64,000 nt of DNA, taken from assembly GCF_001613405.1 (NCBI RefSeq), contig NZ_BDCH01000003.1:1-64000 (forward strand), written 5' to 3'. The DNA comes from Nocardia crassostreae. Its GTDB lineage: Bacteria > Actinomycetota > Actinomycetes > Mycobacteriales > Mycobacteriaceae. A program made the translations under genes and the position numbers. The notes under the pieces were generated by a model. It saw nothing but the letters and a program-made list of their open reading frames with translations. It was not told the DNA's origin and searched no databases. Positions 17,773-26,108 of the stretch are shown here, piece by piece (the first letter of the stretch is position 1; each line of letters starts with the position of its first letter).

Positions 17773-18684
17773 TCAGGCGCCGTACACCGGCTCCGGCGTG
17801 GTCGCCTTGGCGAGCAGATCGCGCACCACCGGACCCAGCTCGGCGGGCTCCCAGCGCGCCCCGCGATCGATGGAGACACCGTGCCGCCAGCCGTCGGCCA
17901 CGGTCACCTTGCCGCCCTCCACCTCGAACATGCGGCCCGTCACCCCGGCGGCGTCGGCGCTGCCCAGCCACACCACCAGCGGGGAGATGTTCTCCGGGGC
18001 CATGGCGTCGAAGCCCTGCTCCGGCGCGGCCATGGTGTCGGCGAAGACGGTCTCGGTCATGCGGGTGCGCGCGGCGGGGGCAATGGCATTGACGGTAATG
18101 CCGTAGCGCGCGAATTCGGCTGCGGCCGTGACGGTCAGGCCCGCGATACCGGCCTTGGCGGCCGCGTAGTTGCCCTGGCCGACCGAACCCAGCAGGCCCG
18201 CACCGGAACTGGTGTTGATGATGCGGGCCTCCGGCTGCCGCCCGGCCTTGGATTCGTTGCGCCAATACTCGGCCGCGTGCCGCATGGGCGCGAAGTGCCC
18301 CTTGAGGTGCACCTTGATGACGGCGTCCCACTCGTCCTCGCCGAGGTTGACCAGCATGCGGTCACGCACGATTCCCGCATTGTTCACCAGAATGTCGAGG
18401 CGGCCGAAGGTTTCGACGGCGGTCGCGATCATGCGGCGGGCGCCCGCCCAGTCGGAGACGTCGTCGCCGTTCACGACGGCCTCGCCGCCCGCGGCGCGAA
18501 TCTCCTCGGCCACCTGCGCGGCCGGGGACTCCAGGCTGGGCGCGCCGTCGAGCTCCGCGCCCAGATCGTTCACCACGACCTTGGCGCCCGCGGCGGCGAA
18601 GGCGAGCGCGTGCGCGCGGCCGATCCCGCGGCCCGCGCCGGTGACGATGACGACCCGGCCGTCGCAGATCTTGTTGTCCGTCAT
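17773..18684 (-). CDS. short-chain dehydrogenase, Rv3548c-like
   Basis: 303 residues. NAD(P)-binding TGAGRGIGRAHALAFA near the start, NNAG at about 105, catalytic Ser/Tyr/Lys as INTSSGAGLLGSVGQGNYAAAKAG. The long C-terminal tail (MFEVEGGKVTVADGWRHG) is that of the peroxisomal-type 17-beta-HSD/hydroxyacyl-CoA dehydrogenase subgroup, as in Rv3548c. GAGG precedes the ATG at 18684. It is 10 nt below the second SDR, so the two form one operon fired from the KstR2 box at 19486. Likely substrate: a CoA thioester from ring C/D breakdown; the exact step is not known. Confidence 0.85.
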   Translation of the reverse strand: MTDNKICDGRVVIVTGAGRGIGRAHALAFAAAGAKVVVNDLGAELDGAPSLESPAAQVAEEIRAAGGEAVVNGDDVSDWAGARRMIATAVETFGRLDILVNNAGIVRDRMLVNLGEDEWDAVIKVHLKGHFAPMRHAAEYWRNESKAGRQPEARIINTSSGAGLLGSVGQGNYAAAKAGIAGLTVTAAAEFARYGITVNAIAPAARTRMTETVFADTMAAPEQGFDAMAPENISPLVVWLGSADAAGVTGRMFEVEGGKVTVADGWRHGVSIDRGARWEPAELGPVVRDLLAKATTPEPVYGA

Positions 18685-18694
18685 ATCGATAACC

Positions 18695-19474
18695 TCACTG
18701 GTGAGTGACTGTGGATGCTTCGAGGAAGGCCGGTTTCTCGCCGCCGCCGTGCACCAGCAGCGAACTGCCGCTGATATAGGAGGCCAGGGGCGAGGCCAGG
18801 AAGGCGGCGGTCCGGCCGATGTCCTCGGGAACGGCCATGCGCTGCATGGGAACCGTGCGGGCGACGGCGGCGATGCCGTCCTCGTCGCCGTAGTGCAGGT
18901 GCGAGGACTCGGTATTGACCAGGCCGACGATGACCGAGTTGACCCGCACCTTCGGCGCCCACTCCACGGCCAGCGATGAAACCAGGCTGTCCACACCGGC
19001 TTTGGCGGCGCCGTAGGCGGCGGTGCCGGGCGAGGGGCGGTGGCCGGAGACGCTGGAGATCATCACGATCGATCCGCCGGTCTCCTGCCGCTGCATGACC
19101 TCGTTGGCGATCTGCGAAACCAGCAGCGGCGCCAGCAGGTTGAGCTGCACGATCTTGGCGTGGAAATTGGCGCTGGCATCGGCGGCCAGGGCGAACGGCG
19201 CACCGCCCGCATTGTTGACCACGGTGTCGAGGCGGCCGTACTTCGCCACGATGGCGTCGATCAGCTCCCGCACCGAATCCGGATCGCGCACATCGCACGG
19301 CAGGAAGTCGATCCCCCGGCCATTGCTCTCCACGGGCGCGTCCGCGGGGCGGCGCGCACAGGCCACCACGGTCGCGCCGGCGCCCAGGAAGACCCGGCTG
19401 ATACCGGCCCCGACGCCGCGCACACCGCCGGTGACCAGGACGACCGAGCCGGAGAGGTTCACTTCGATTCCCAC
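18695..19474 (-). CDS. short-chain dehydrogenase, Rv3549c-like
   Basis: 259 residues from GTG 19474. The glycine-rich TGGVRGVGAGISRVFLGAG motif, NNAGGAPFALAADAS and SSVSGHRPSPGTAAYGAAKAG (Ser, Tyr, Lys) define a classical SDR; the C-terminus is SLLVHGGGEKPAF. Synteny with echA20 in divergent orientation equals Rv3549c/Rv3550. The GTG lies 12 bp from a KstR2 box, implying a short leader or none. A role in HIP degradation is likely but the step is unassigned. Confidence 0.85.
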   Translation of the reverse strand: MGIEVNLSGSVVLVTGGVRGVGAGISRVFLGAGATVVACARRPADAPVESNGRGIDFLPCDVRDPDSVRELIDAIVAKYGRLDTVVNNAGGAPFALAADASANFHAKIVQLNLLAPLLVSQIANEVMQRQETGGSIVMISSVSGHRPSPGTAAYGAAKAGVDSLVSSLAVEWAPKVRVNSVIVGLVNTESSHLHYGDEDGIAAVARTVPMQRMAVPEDIGRTAAFLASPLASYISGSSLLVHGGGEKPAFLEASTVTHQ

Positions 19475-19485
19475 CGTGCTAACCT

Positions 19486-19499
19486 ACCAAGCACTTGCT
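19486..19499. promoter_or_regulatory. KstR2 box between the SDR operon and echA20-ipdABC
   Basis: ACCAAGCACTTGCT fits the KstR2 motif AnCAAGnnCTTGnT fully. It lies between divergent units. Confidence 0.88.
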
Positions 19500-19524
19500 T
19501 GTTTTGCCAACGATGGGACATGCG

Positions 19525-20289
19525 ATGGGGATCAACCGTCACACCGAAACCGAGGGCGTCGAAGTCGTCACCGTCGACTACCCGCCGGTCAACGCTCTGC
19601 CTTCCGACGGCTGGTTCGCCCTGGCCGACACCGTCCGCGAGGCCGGGCGCAATCCGGAGACCCGGGTGGTGGTGCTGCGTGCGGAGGGACGGGGGTTCAA
19701 CGCGGGTGTGGACATCAAGGAGATGAACCGCGACGTCGGGCACACCGCGCTCATTCGCGCCAACCACGGCTGCTTCGAGGCCTTCGCCGCCGTCTACGAC
19801 TGCCAGGTCCCGGTGGTCACCGCCGTCAACGGCTTCTGCCTGGGCGGCGGCATCGGCCTGGTCGGCAATTCCGATGTCATCGTGGCCTCCGACGACGCCA
19901 CCTTCGGCCTGCCCGAGGTGGATCGCGGTGCGCTGGGCGCGGCCACCCACCTCGCGCGCCTGGTGCCCCAGCATCTGATGCGGACCATGTTCTACACCGC
20001 GGGCACCCTCACCGCGCAGCAGCTACACCACTACGGATCGGTGTACAAGGTGGTGCCGCGGGCCGAACTCGACGCCGCCGCCATGGAAGTCGCCAAGAAC
20101 ATCGCCAACAAGGACGGGCGGGTCATTCGCGCGGCCAAGAAGGCGCTCAATGGCATCGACGTGCAGGACGTGCACCGCTCCTACCGGTTCGAGCAGGGCT
20201 TCACCATGGAACTCAACCTCGCCGGTGTGGCGGACGAGATCCGGGTGCGGTTCGACGAGGATCTCGCCGCCCAGAAAAAGGAGAAGTAG
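19525..20289 (+). CDS. echA20: EchA20-like crotonase (ring D hydrolase)
   Basis: 254 residues from ATG 19525; an in-frame ATG at 19513 is an alternative. Crotonase-fold motifs: TVDYPPVNALPSDGWFALAD, RAEGRGFNAGVDIKEM, and the oxyanion segment NGFCLGGGIGLVGNSDVIVA, followed by FGLPEVDRGALGAATHL. In M. tuberculosis EchA20 opens ring D of HIEC-CoA hydrolytically. It is the first gene of echA20-ipdA-ipdB-ipdC, with a KstR2 box 25 bp upstream. Confidence 0.92.
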   Translation: MGINRHTETEGVEVVTVDYPPVNALPSDGWFALADTVREAGRNPETRVVVLRAEGRGFNAGVDIKEMNRDVGHTALIRANHGCFEAFAAVYDCQVPVVTAVNGFCLGGGIGLVGNSDVIVASDDATFGLPEVDRGALGAATHLARLVPQHLMRTMFYTAGTLTAQQLHHYGSVYKVVPRAELDAAAMEVAKNIANKDGRVIRAAKKALNGIDVQDVHRSYRFEQGFTMELNLAGVADEIRVRFDEDLAAQKKEK

Positions 20290-20295
20290 AAATCG

Positions 20296-21174
20296 ATGCG
20301 CGACAAGCGAATGACGCTCGACGAGGTCGTCGGCGAGCTGCGCAGCGGAATGACCATCGGCATCGGCGGATGGGGATCGCGGCGCAAGCCGCTGGCCTTC
20401 GTGCGGGCGATTCTCAAGTCCGATGTCAAGGATTTGACCGTGGTCACCTATGGCGGACCGGATCTGGGCCTGCTGTGCTCGGCGGGCAAGGTGCGAAAGG
20501 CGTACTACGGCTTCGTATCCCTGGATTCCGCGCCGTTCTACGACCCCTGGTTCGCCAAGGCCCGCACCGCCGGTGAGATCACCGTGCGCGAAATGGACGA
20601 GGGCATGGTCAAGTGCGGGCTGCAAGCGGCCGCCGCGCGACTGCCCTTCCTGCCGATTCGCGCCGGATTGGGTTCGGCCGTCGTGGATTTCTGGGAGGGC
20701 GAGCTGAAGACCGTGCGGTCGCCGTACCAGGATGCCGACGGGCGCAGCGAAACCCTCGTCGCCATGCCCGCGCTGAATCTCGATGCGGCCTTCGTGCATC
20801 TGGATCTGGGCGACAAGCACGGCAATGCCGCCTACACCGGCGTCGACCCGTACTTCGACGACCTGTACGCGCTCGCGGCCGAGCGGCGCTACCTCTCGGT
20901 GGATCGCCTGTTCGAGACCGATGAGCTGGTGAAAGCCGTTCCGCAGCAGGCGATCATCCTCAATCGCATGATGGTGAACGGCGTGGTCGAGGCGCCGGGC
21001 GGTGCGCACTTCACCTTCTCCGGCAGCTACGGCCGCGACGAGAAGTTCCAGCGCCACTATGTGGAGGCCGCCAAGACGCCCGAATCGTGGGCGGAATTCA
21101 AGGCCCGCTACCTGGATGTGTCCGAGGACGAATACCAGGCCGCCGTCCGTGCTTTCGCCGAGGAGCAGAAATGA
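20296..21174 (+). CDS. ipdA: IpdA, alpha subunit of COCHEA-CoA hydrolase
   Basis: 292 residues; AAGGAG lies 11-16 bases before the ATG at 20296. It is a CoA-transferase-fold subunit (MTIGIGGWGSRRKPLAFVRAIL, TYGGPDLGLLC, LPFLPIRAGLGS). IpdAB resembles class I CoA transferases but hydrolytically opens the last ring, in COCHEA-CoA, during ring C degradation. The REMDEGM segment lies where the acidic active-site residue of IpdA is expected. Its TGA overlaps the ATG of ipdB. Confidence 0.92.
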   Translation: MRDKRMTLDEVVGELRSGMTIGIGGWGSRRKPLAFVRAILKSDVKDLTVVTYGGPDLGLLCSAGKVRKAYYGFVSLDSAPFYDPWFAKARTAGEITVREMDEGMVKCGLQAAAARLPFLPIRAGLGSAVVDFWEGELKTVRSPYQDADGRSETLVAMPALNLDAAFVHLDLGDKHGNAAYTGVDPYFDDLYALAAERRYLSVDRLFETDELVKAVPQQAIILNRMMVNGVVEAPGGAHFTFSGSYGRDEKFQRHYVEAAKTPESWAEFKARYLDVSEDEYQAAVRAFAEEQK

Positions 21175-21230
21175 ATACAGCATCGCAACGCGATTCCGTG
21201 AGGGGTGGCGGCCGGGGCTCGGGTGGGCCA
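21171..21230 (+). repeat. start-codon module, copy in ipdB
   Basis: Third copy of the module. The hairpin arms ATCGC/GCGAT are kept while the loop changed from GTA to AAC, and the Gly-rich GGGGTGGCGGCCGG part is retained. Confidence 0.8.
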
Positions 21231-21983
21231 GAGACCAGCACCATTACGCGGGCCGAGATCTGCGTCGTCGCGGCGGCCGAGATCTTCCGGGGCGCGGGCG
21301 AGATCATGGCCAGCCCCATGTCCACCGTCACCACCATCGGCGCGCGGCTGGCGCGGCTCACCTTCGAGCCGGATCTGCTGCTCTCCGACGGTGAGGCGCT
21401 GTTCTTCGCCGAGGTCCCGGCCATTGGCGGCAAGGCGCCCATCGAGGGCTGGATTCCGTTCTCCAAGGTGTTCGACGTGGTCGCCTCCGGTCGCCGCCAT
21501 GTCGTCATGGGCGCGAATCAGCTGGACCGCTACGGCAATCAGAACCTGTCGGCCTTCGGTCCGCTGCAGCAGCCGACCCGGCAGATGTTCGGCGTGCGCG
21601 GCGCGCCTGGCAATACCATCAACCACGCCACCAGCTACTTCGTGCCCAAGCACAACAAGCGGGTGTTCTGCGAGAGCGTCGACATCGTCTCCGGAATCGG
21701 TTACGACAAGCTCGATCCGGAGAATCCGGCCTACCGGTTCCACCACCTGCACCGGGTGGTGTCGAACCTGGGCGTCTTCTACTTCGGCGGCCCGGAGCAC
21801 ACCATGCGGGCGCTCTCGCTGCACCCGGGCGTGAGCGCCGACGAGGTCGCCGAGAACACCTCGTTCGAGATCGCCGGTCTCGCCGAGGCGGGCGAGACCC
21901 GGCTGCCCACCGAGGAGGAGCTGCGGATCATTCGAACCGTGCTCGATCCCAAGGGCTTCCGTGAGAAGGAAGTGACGGCATGA
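21171..21983 (+). CDS. ipdB: IpdB, beta subunit of COCHEA-CoA hydrolase
   Basis: 270 residues. Family homology starts at TITRAEICVVAAAEIFRGAG (about residue 24) and includes EIMASPMSTVTTIGARLARL, MGANQLDRYGNQN and HATSYFVPKHNKRVF. The first 19 residues (MNTASQRDSVRGGGRGSGG) are an extra module shared with ltp3 and ltp4. The true start is fixed by GAGGAG at 21160-21165 and the ATGA overlap with ipdA, so the module is translated. Partner of IpdA in ring C opening. It overlaps ipdC by 4 nt. Confidence 0.92.
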   Translation: MNTASQRDSVRGGGRGSGGPETSTITRAEICVVAAAEIFRGAGEIMASPMSTVTTIGARLARLTFEPDLLLSDGEALFFAEVPAIGGKAPIEGWIPFSKVFDVVASGRRHVVMGANQLDRYGNQNLSAFGPLQQPTRQMFGVRGAPGNTINHATSYFVPKHNKRVFCESVDIVSGIGYDKLDPENPAYRFHHLHRVVSNLGVFYFGGPEHTMRALSLHPGVSADEVAENTSFEIAGLAEAGETRLPTEEELRIIRTVLDPKGFREKEVTA

Positions 21984-23062
21984 CGCCTCGGCTGCGGACG
22001 CCGCTGACCGAACTGGTCGGCATCGAGCATCCCATTGTGCAAACCGGTATGGGCTGGGTCGCCGGACCGAGTCTGGTGTCGGCCACCGCGAATGCGGGCG
22101 GTCTGGGCATTCTGGCGTCGGCGACCATGACCTTCGGCGAGCTGGAAGCCGCCATCGCGAAGACCAAATCGCAGACCGACAAGCCGTTCGGCGTGAACAT
22201 TCGCGCCGACGCGACCGACGCGCCGGAGCGCATCGAACTGCTCATCCGGGAGCGGGTCAAGGTCGCCTCGTTCGCGCTGGCGCCCAAGAAGGAGCTCATC
22301 GCGCGGCTGAAAGACGCCGGGGTCGTGGTGGTCCCGTCCATCGGCGCGGCCAAGCACGCGGTCAAGGTGGCGTCCTGGGGCGCCGACGCGGTCATCGTGC
22401 AGGGCGGTGAGGGCGGTGGCCACACCGGCCCGGTCGCCACCACCCTACTGCTGCCCTCGGTGCTGGATGCCGTGGATATCCCGGTTGTCGCCGGTGGCGG
22501 CTTCTTCGACGGGCGCGGCCTGGCCGCGGCGCTGTCCTACGGCGCGGCGGGCGTGGCCATGGGCACCCGCTTCCTGCTCACCCAGGAGAGCAGCGTGCCC
22601 GATTCGGTCAAGCAGGAGTATCTGCGCCGAGGTCTCCAGGACACCGTGGTCTCCACCAAGGTGGACGGCATGCCGCACCGGGTGCTCAATACCGAACTGG
22701 TGCAGAGGCTCGAGCATTCGGGCAAGGCCCGCGGCTTCCTCGCGGCAGCCGGGAATGCCATGAAGTTCAAGGGCATGACGGGCATGAAGTGGTCGACCAT
22801 CGTCAAGGACGGTCTGGCCATGCGCAAGCACAAGGACCTCACCTGGTCCCAGGTGATCATGGCCGCCAATACCCCCATGCTGCTGAAAGCCGTTCTGGTG
22901 GAAGGCAATACCCAGGCGGGCGTGCTCGCCGCGGGCCAGGTCACCGGCATCATCGAGGATCTGCCCACGGTGCAGGAACTCATCGACCGCATCATCACCG
23001 ATGCGGTGACTCGCATCGACGACCTCGCGAAGTACCGCGTCACGGACTCCGCGACGGCCTGA
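21980..23062 (+). CDS. ipdC: IpdC, FMN-dependent NMO/2-nitropropane dioxygenase-fold enzyme
   Basis: 360 residues. TIM-barrel flavoprotein with HPIVQTGMGWVAGPSLVSA at the start, the phosphate-binding VQGGEGGGHTGPV (about 140-152) and VAGGGFFDGRGLAAALSYGAAGVAMGTRF (about 175-203). It belongs to the KstR2 regulon as Rv3553 and acts on HIP-derived bicyclic CoA thioesters upstream of EchA20; the exact redox step is not evident from sequence. It overlaps ipdB (ATGA) and is the last gene before a terminator. Confidence 0.9.
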   Translation: MTPRLRTPLTELVGIEHPIVQTGMGWVAGPSLVSATANAGGLGILASATMTFGELEAAIAKTKSQTDKPFGVNIRADATDAPERIELLIRERVKVASFALAPKKELIARLKDAGVVVVPSIGAAKHAVKVASWGADAVIVQGGEGGGHTGPVATTLLLPSVLDAVDIPVVAGGGFFDGRGLAAALSYGAAGVAMGTRFLLTQESSVPDSVKQEYLRRGLQDTVVSTKVDGMPHRVLNTELVQRLEHSGKARGFLAAAGNAMKFKGMTGMKWSTIVKDGLAMRKHKDLTWSQVIMAANTPMLLKAVLVEGNTQAGVLAAGQVTGIIEDLPTVQELIDRIITDAVTRIDDLAKYRVTDSATA

Positions 23063-23188
23063 CGCACCCCCTCGCGCTGCGGCCCGCACCGCAGCGCCCC
23101 AACCGTGCGGCCCCCACAATCGGGCCGTACCCCAGGATCCGGACGACACCGGATCCATTGCGCGGCAACAGCCGTTCGGTCGCGCACG

Positions 23189-23222
23189 GACCGTCCCCGG
23201 ATCCTCTCGCCCGGGGACGGTC
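23189..23222. terminator. bidirectional terminator after ipdC
   Basis: 12-bp stem (23189-23200 with 23211-23222) with a 10-base loop between convergent ipdC and the SDR gene. Confidence 0.7.
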
Positions 23223-23234
23223 TTCGCGTTTCGG

Positions 23235-24071
23235 CTACTTGCGGCGCACACCCGCGGCGGCGGCGAAGATCGCGTCCAGGACGGGTGTCGGGGTGAACCG
23301 GGTACTCAGGGCCTGGACCTTGTTCAGTAGGCCGACCACGATGCGGGCCTTCGGGTTCCGGGTTGTCAGGGCCTTCTCCACCTCGGCCACGACAGTATCG
23401 ACCGGGGCCGCGACGCGCTGCTGGACGGTGGCGGCGACCTTGCGGGCGGCGGCGAGCTGCGGGGCGTAGAGGTCGCGGTGTTCCTGGGTGAACGATGCTG
23501 TGGCGGCGTCCATCTCATTGAGGACTTCGCCCCACATATCGGTGGCGATGGGGCCGGGTTCGATGAGGGTGACTGGAATATTCCAGGGGCGCAGTTCGAC
23601 TCGCAGGGCGTCGGCCAGGCCCTCGAGGGCGAACTTGGAGAAGTTGTAGGCGCCCGAGCCGGGGGTGGAGATACGGCCGCTGAGCGAGGAGATGAAGACG
23701 ACGCGGCCGCGGTTGGCGCGCAGCCGGGGCAGTACCGCCTGGGTGACGGCGAGCGCGCCGAAGACATTGATCTCGAATCCGGCGCGGACGGCGTCGACGT
23801 CGAGGCATTCGACGGGGCCGAGGACGGCCACGCCCGCATTGTTCACCACGGCCGTCAGATCGGCGGGCAGGACGGCGTCGAGTGCCGCGATGTGGTCGGC
23901 GTCGGTGACATCGAGGAGTACCGGGGTGATGGCGGCGTTCAGCGCGGTCAACTCGTCGCCATCGGAGAGTTTGCGGACACCCGCGTAGACCCGCCAGCCC
24001 CGCTCGGCCATGCGCAGGCAGATTGCTTTTCCGATACCGCGCGCCGCGCCGGTCACCAACACAGAGTTCAT
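23235..24071 (-). CDS. short-chain dehydrogenase/reductase
   Basis: 278 residues. MNSVLVTGAARGIGKAICLR (Rossmann), NNAGVAVLGP, SSLSGRISTPGSGAYNFSKFA (Ser, Tyr, Lys) and IEPGPIATDMW. It resembles the retinol/estradiol-dehydrogenase-like SDR subgroup (SDR28C-type), with a longer C-terminal helix region. There is no KstR or KstR2 site nearby, so a role in sterol breakdown is not supported by regulation. Substrate unknown. Confidence 0.82.
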   Translation of the reverse strand: MNSVLVTGAARGIGKAICLRMAERGWRVYAGVRKLSDGDELTALNAAITPVLLDVTDADHIAALDAVLPADLTAVVNNAGVAVLGPVECLDVDAVRAGFEINVFGALAVTQAVLPRLRANRGRVVFISSLSGRISTPGSGAYNFSKFALEGLADALRVELRPWNIPVTLIEPGPIATDMWGEVLNEMDAATASFTQEHRDLYAPQLAAARKVAATVQQRVAAPVDTVVAEVEKALTTRNPKARIVVGLLNKVQALSTRFTPTPVLDAIFAAAAGVRRK

Positions 24072-24154
24072 GGCGTCACCCTATTCGGGCGTGCCCGAAG
24101 CGGCACGACGGAATTGGACGTGCCCCGGCGGCGGGCGGCTGCCACCATGGGGCG

Positions 24155-25012
24155 ATGGGGAATGTGCTGATTGTCGGGGATTTCCACGGGAACACCAGCC
24201 ATGCGCTGGCCATGGTGCGGGTCGCGGCGCGGGAGAACTGCGCGCGCATGTTCTCGGCGGGAGATTTCGGGGCCTGGGAGCACACGCCCTCGGGGCGGCG
24301 GTACTTCGACGTGGTGAACCGGGCAGCCAAGAAGGCCGGGGTGACGGCGTATTTCCTGGACGGGAATCACGACAAGTCCTCGCTGCTGCACGAGTTGTAC
24401 GACGAACGGCGGGACGACGAGGGGTTTCTCCTGTGCCGCAAGTTCGTGCGGTATGCGCCGCGCGGGCATCGGTGGACCTGGGAGGGGACGGACTTCGCGG
24501 CCTTCGGCGGGGCGCGGTCGACGGACAAGGGGTGGCGGCTGGCACGCGAGGCGCGCAAGGAGGAGCAAGCCGAGCGGCGGCGCAGGTACGGGTCCGCGCG
24601 GCGGCCGAGCACGGCGGGCACGCTGTGGTTCCCGGAGGAGGAGATGACCGACGAGGAGCTGGACGCCCTGCTCATCGCGGACAGTTCCCCGGTCGACGTG
24701 CTGCTCACCCATGACAAGCCGCGGGCCACCGAACCGAAGGTCAATCGCAAGGACCGGCCGGAATGCTTCCCGAATCAGGACCGGGTCCAGCTACTGGTCG
24801 AGACGCTGCAGCCGAGCCTGCATTTCCACGGCCATCTGCACTATCGGTATACCGAGACCATTGCCTGCGGGGGTGATCGGTGGACCCGGGTCGAGGGCCT
24901 GGCCGCCGACCCGGAGGCCTCCAGCCATCCGGCCTATCGGCCCGAACAATCCTGGATGGTGCTGCAACTCCCTTGCGCCACCGCGGAATTGGCCGAATCA
25001 CGCGCGGGCTGA
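24155..25012 (+). CDS. calcineurin-like metallophosphoesterase
   Basis: 285 residues from ATG 24155. All dimetal motifs are present: GDFHGN (about 8), GDFG (about 41), GNHD (about 71), a His in LLTHDKPR (about 189) and GHLH (about 230). No signal peptide, so cytosolic. Substrate could be a nucleotide or phosphoprotein; nothing in the context narrows it. The central stretch KEEQAERRRRYGSARRPS is highly charged. It stands alone. Confidence 0.85.
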   Translation: MGNVLIVGDFHGNTSHALAMVRVAARENCARMFSAGDFGAWEHTPSGRRYFDVVNRAAKKAGVTAYFLDGNHDKSSLLHELYDERRDDEGFLLCRKFVRYAPRGHRWTWEGTDFAAFGGARSTDKGWRLAREARKEEQAERRRRYGSARRPSTAGTLWFPEEEMTDEELDALLIADSSPVDVLLTHDKPRATEPKVNRKDRPECFPNQDRVQLLVETLQPSLHFHGHLHYRYTETIACGGDRWTRVEGLAADPEASSHPAYRPEQSWMVLQLPCATAELAESRAG

Positions 25013-25113
25013 GCGCTCGCTCACCCGATCCACGCTGGGCGGATGCCCAGCGCCCTTACATACATAGCGATGCGTGCATATGATCGCCTGCGGTTGCACG
25101 AAAGGAGAACACG

Positions 25114-26108
25114 GTGGGTGCAGGACACGCGCACGGTCACGATCATGGGCATACGCACGGCCACGGGCATACGCACGGCGCCACGGCCGACAGCGATAAA
25201 CGCTGGCTGGCCGGAGCCCTCGCACGCATCGTCACCTTCATGATCGGCGAGGTGATCGTCGGTGTCGTCTCCGGCTCGCTCGCCCTGCTCCCCGACGCCG
25301 CCCATATGCTCACCGACGCGGCCTCGATCGTGCTGGCGCTGTGGGCCATCCGCCTCGCCGCCCGCCCGCCGGGCGCATGACCTTCGGCTGGAAGCGCGTG
25401 GAGATCCTCTCCGCCTTCGCCAATGGCGCGACCCTGCTGCTGCTGGCCGCCTGGCTCACCTACGAGGCCGTGCGCCGACTATTCGAACCGCCCGAGGTCA
25501 CCGGCGGCCTGGTGCTGGTCACCGCCCTGATCGGCGTGGTGGTCAATCTGATCGCCACCCTCATGATCAATCGCGCCAATCGCACCAGCCTCAATGTGGA
25601 GGGCGCCTACCAGCACATCCTCAACGACCTCTACGGCTTCATCGCCACGGCCGTGGCCGGTGCGGTCATCATGCTCACCGGGTTCGTGCAGGCGGACGTC
25701 ATCGCCACCCTCATCGTGGTGGCGCTCATGGTGAAGGCCGGTGTCGACCTGGTGCGCGCCTCCACCCGCATCTTCCTCGAGACCGCGCCCGAGGGCCTGG
25801 ACCCGAGCGCCATCGGCGCCGCCATGGCCGCCCGCGAACATGTGGTGGAGGTGCACGACCTGCACATCTGGGAGATCACCTCCGGCTCCCCCGCGCTGTC
25901 GGCGCACGTCCTGGTCGAGCCCGGCCACGACTGCCACGCCGTCCGGGAAGATCTGGCGCACTTCCTGTCCCACGATTTCCACATCGACCACGCCACCCTG
26001 CAGGTCGATCACGCCCAGCCCGGCGTGCTGGCGCTGGGCCGCGAGACCGCCTCGCACTGCGAACAGTCCCACGGCCCCTCCCACACCGCCGCCGGTTACT
26101 TGTCGTAG
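25114..26108 (+). pseudogene. CDF-family (CzcD-like) metal efflux transporter, frameshifted
   Basis: GTG at 25114 with AAAGGAG upstream begins a His-rich N-terminus (GHAHGHDHGHTHGHGHTHG) and TM1-2 (AHMLTDAASIVLALWAIRL). The frame stops at 25380, exactly where the family motif should continue as RMTFGWKRVEILSAFANG; that sequence is found in the second frame, running from about 25350 to 26108. One base is missing (or two are extra) within the GC run near 25365-25375. The rest is intact: four more TM segments and a C-terminal cytosolic domain (EVHDLHIWEITSGSPALSAHV). Exports Zn/Co/Cd-type ions if functional. Sequencing error and real mutation both fit. Confidence 0.85.

Noticed and set aside
25060..25100. 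Metal-responsive operator before the CDF gene
   Set aside because: The stretch is AT-richer and has repeated CATA/TATG words, but no clean palindrome could be defined.
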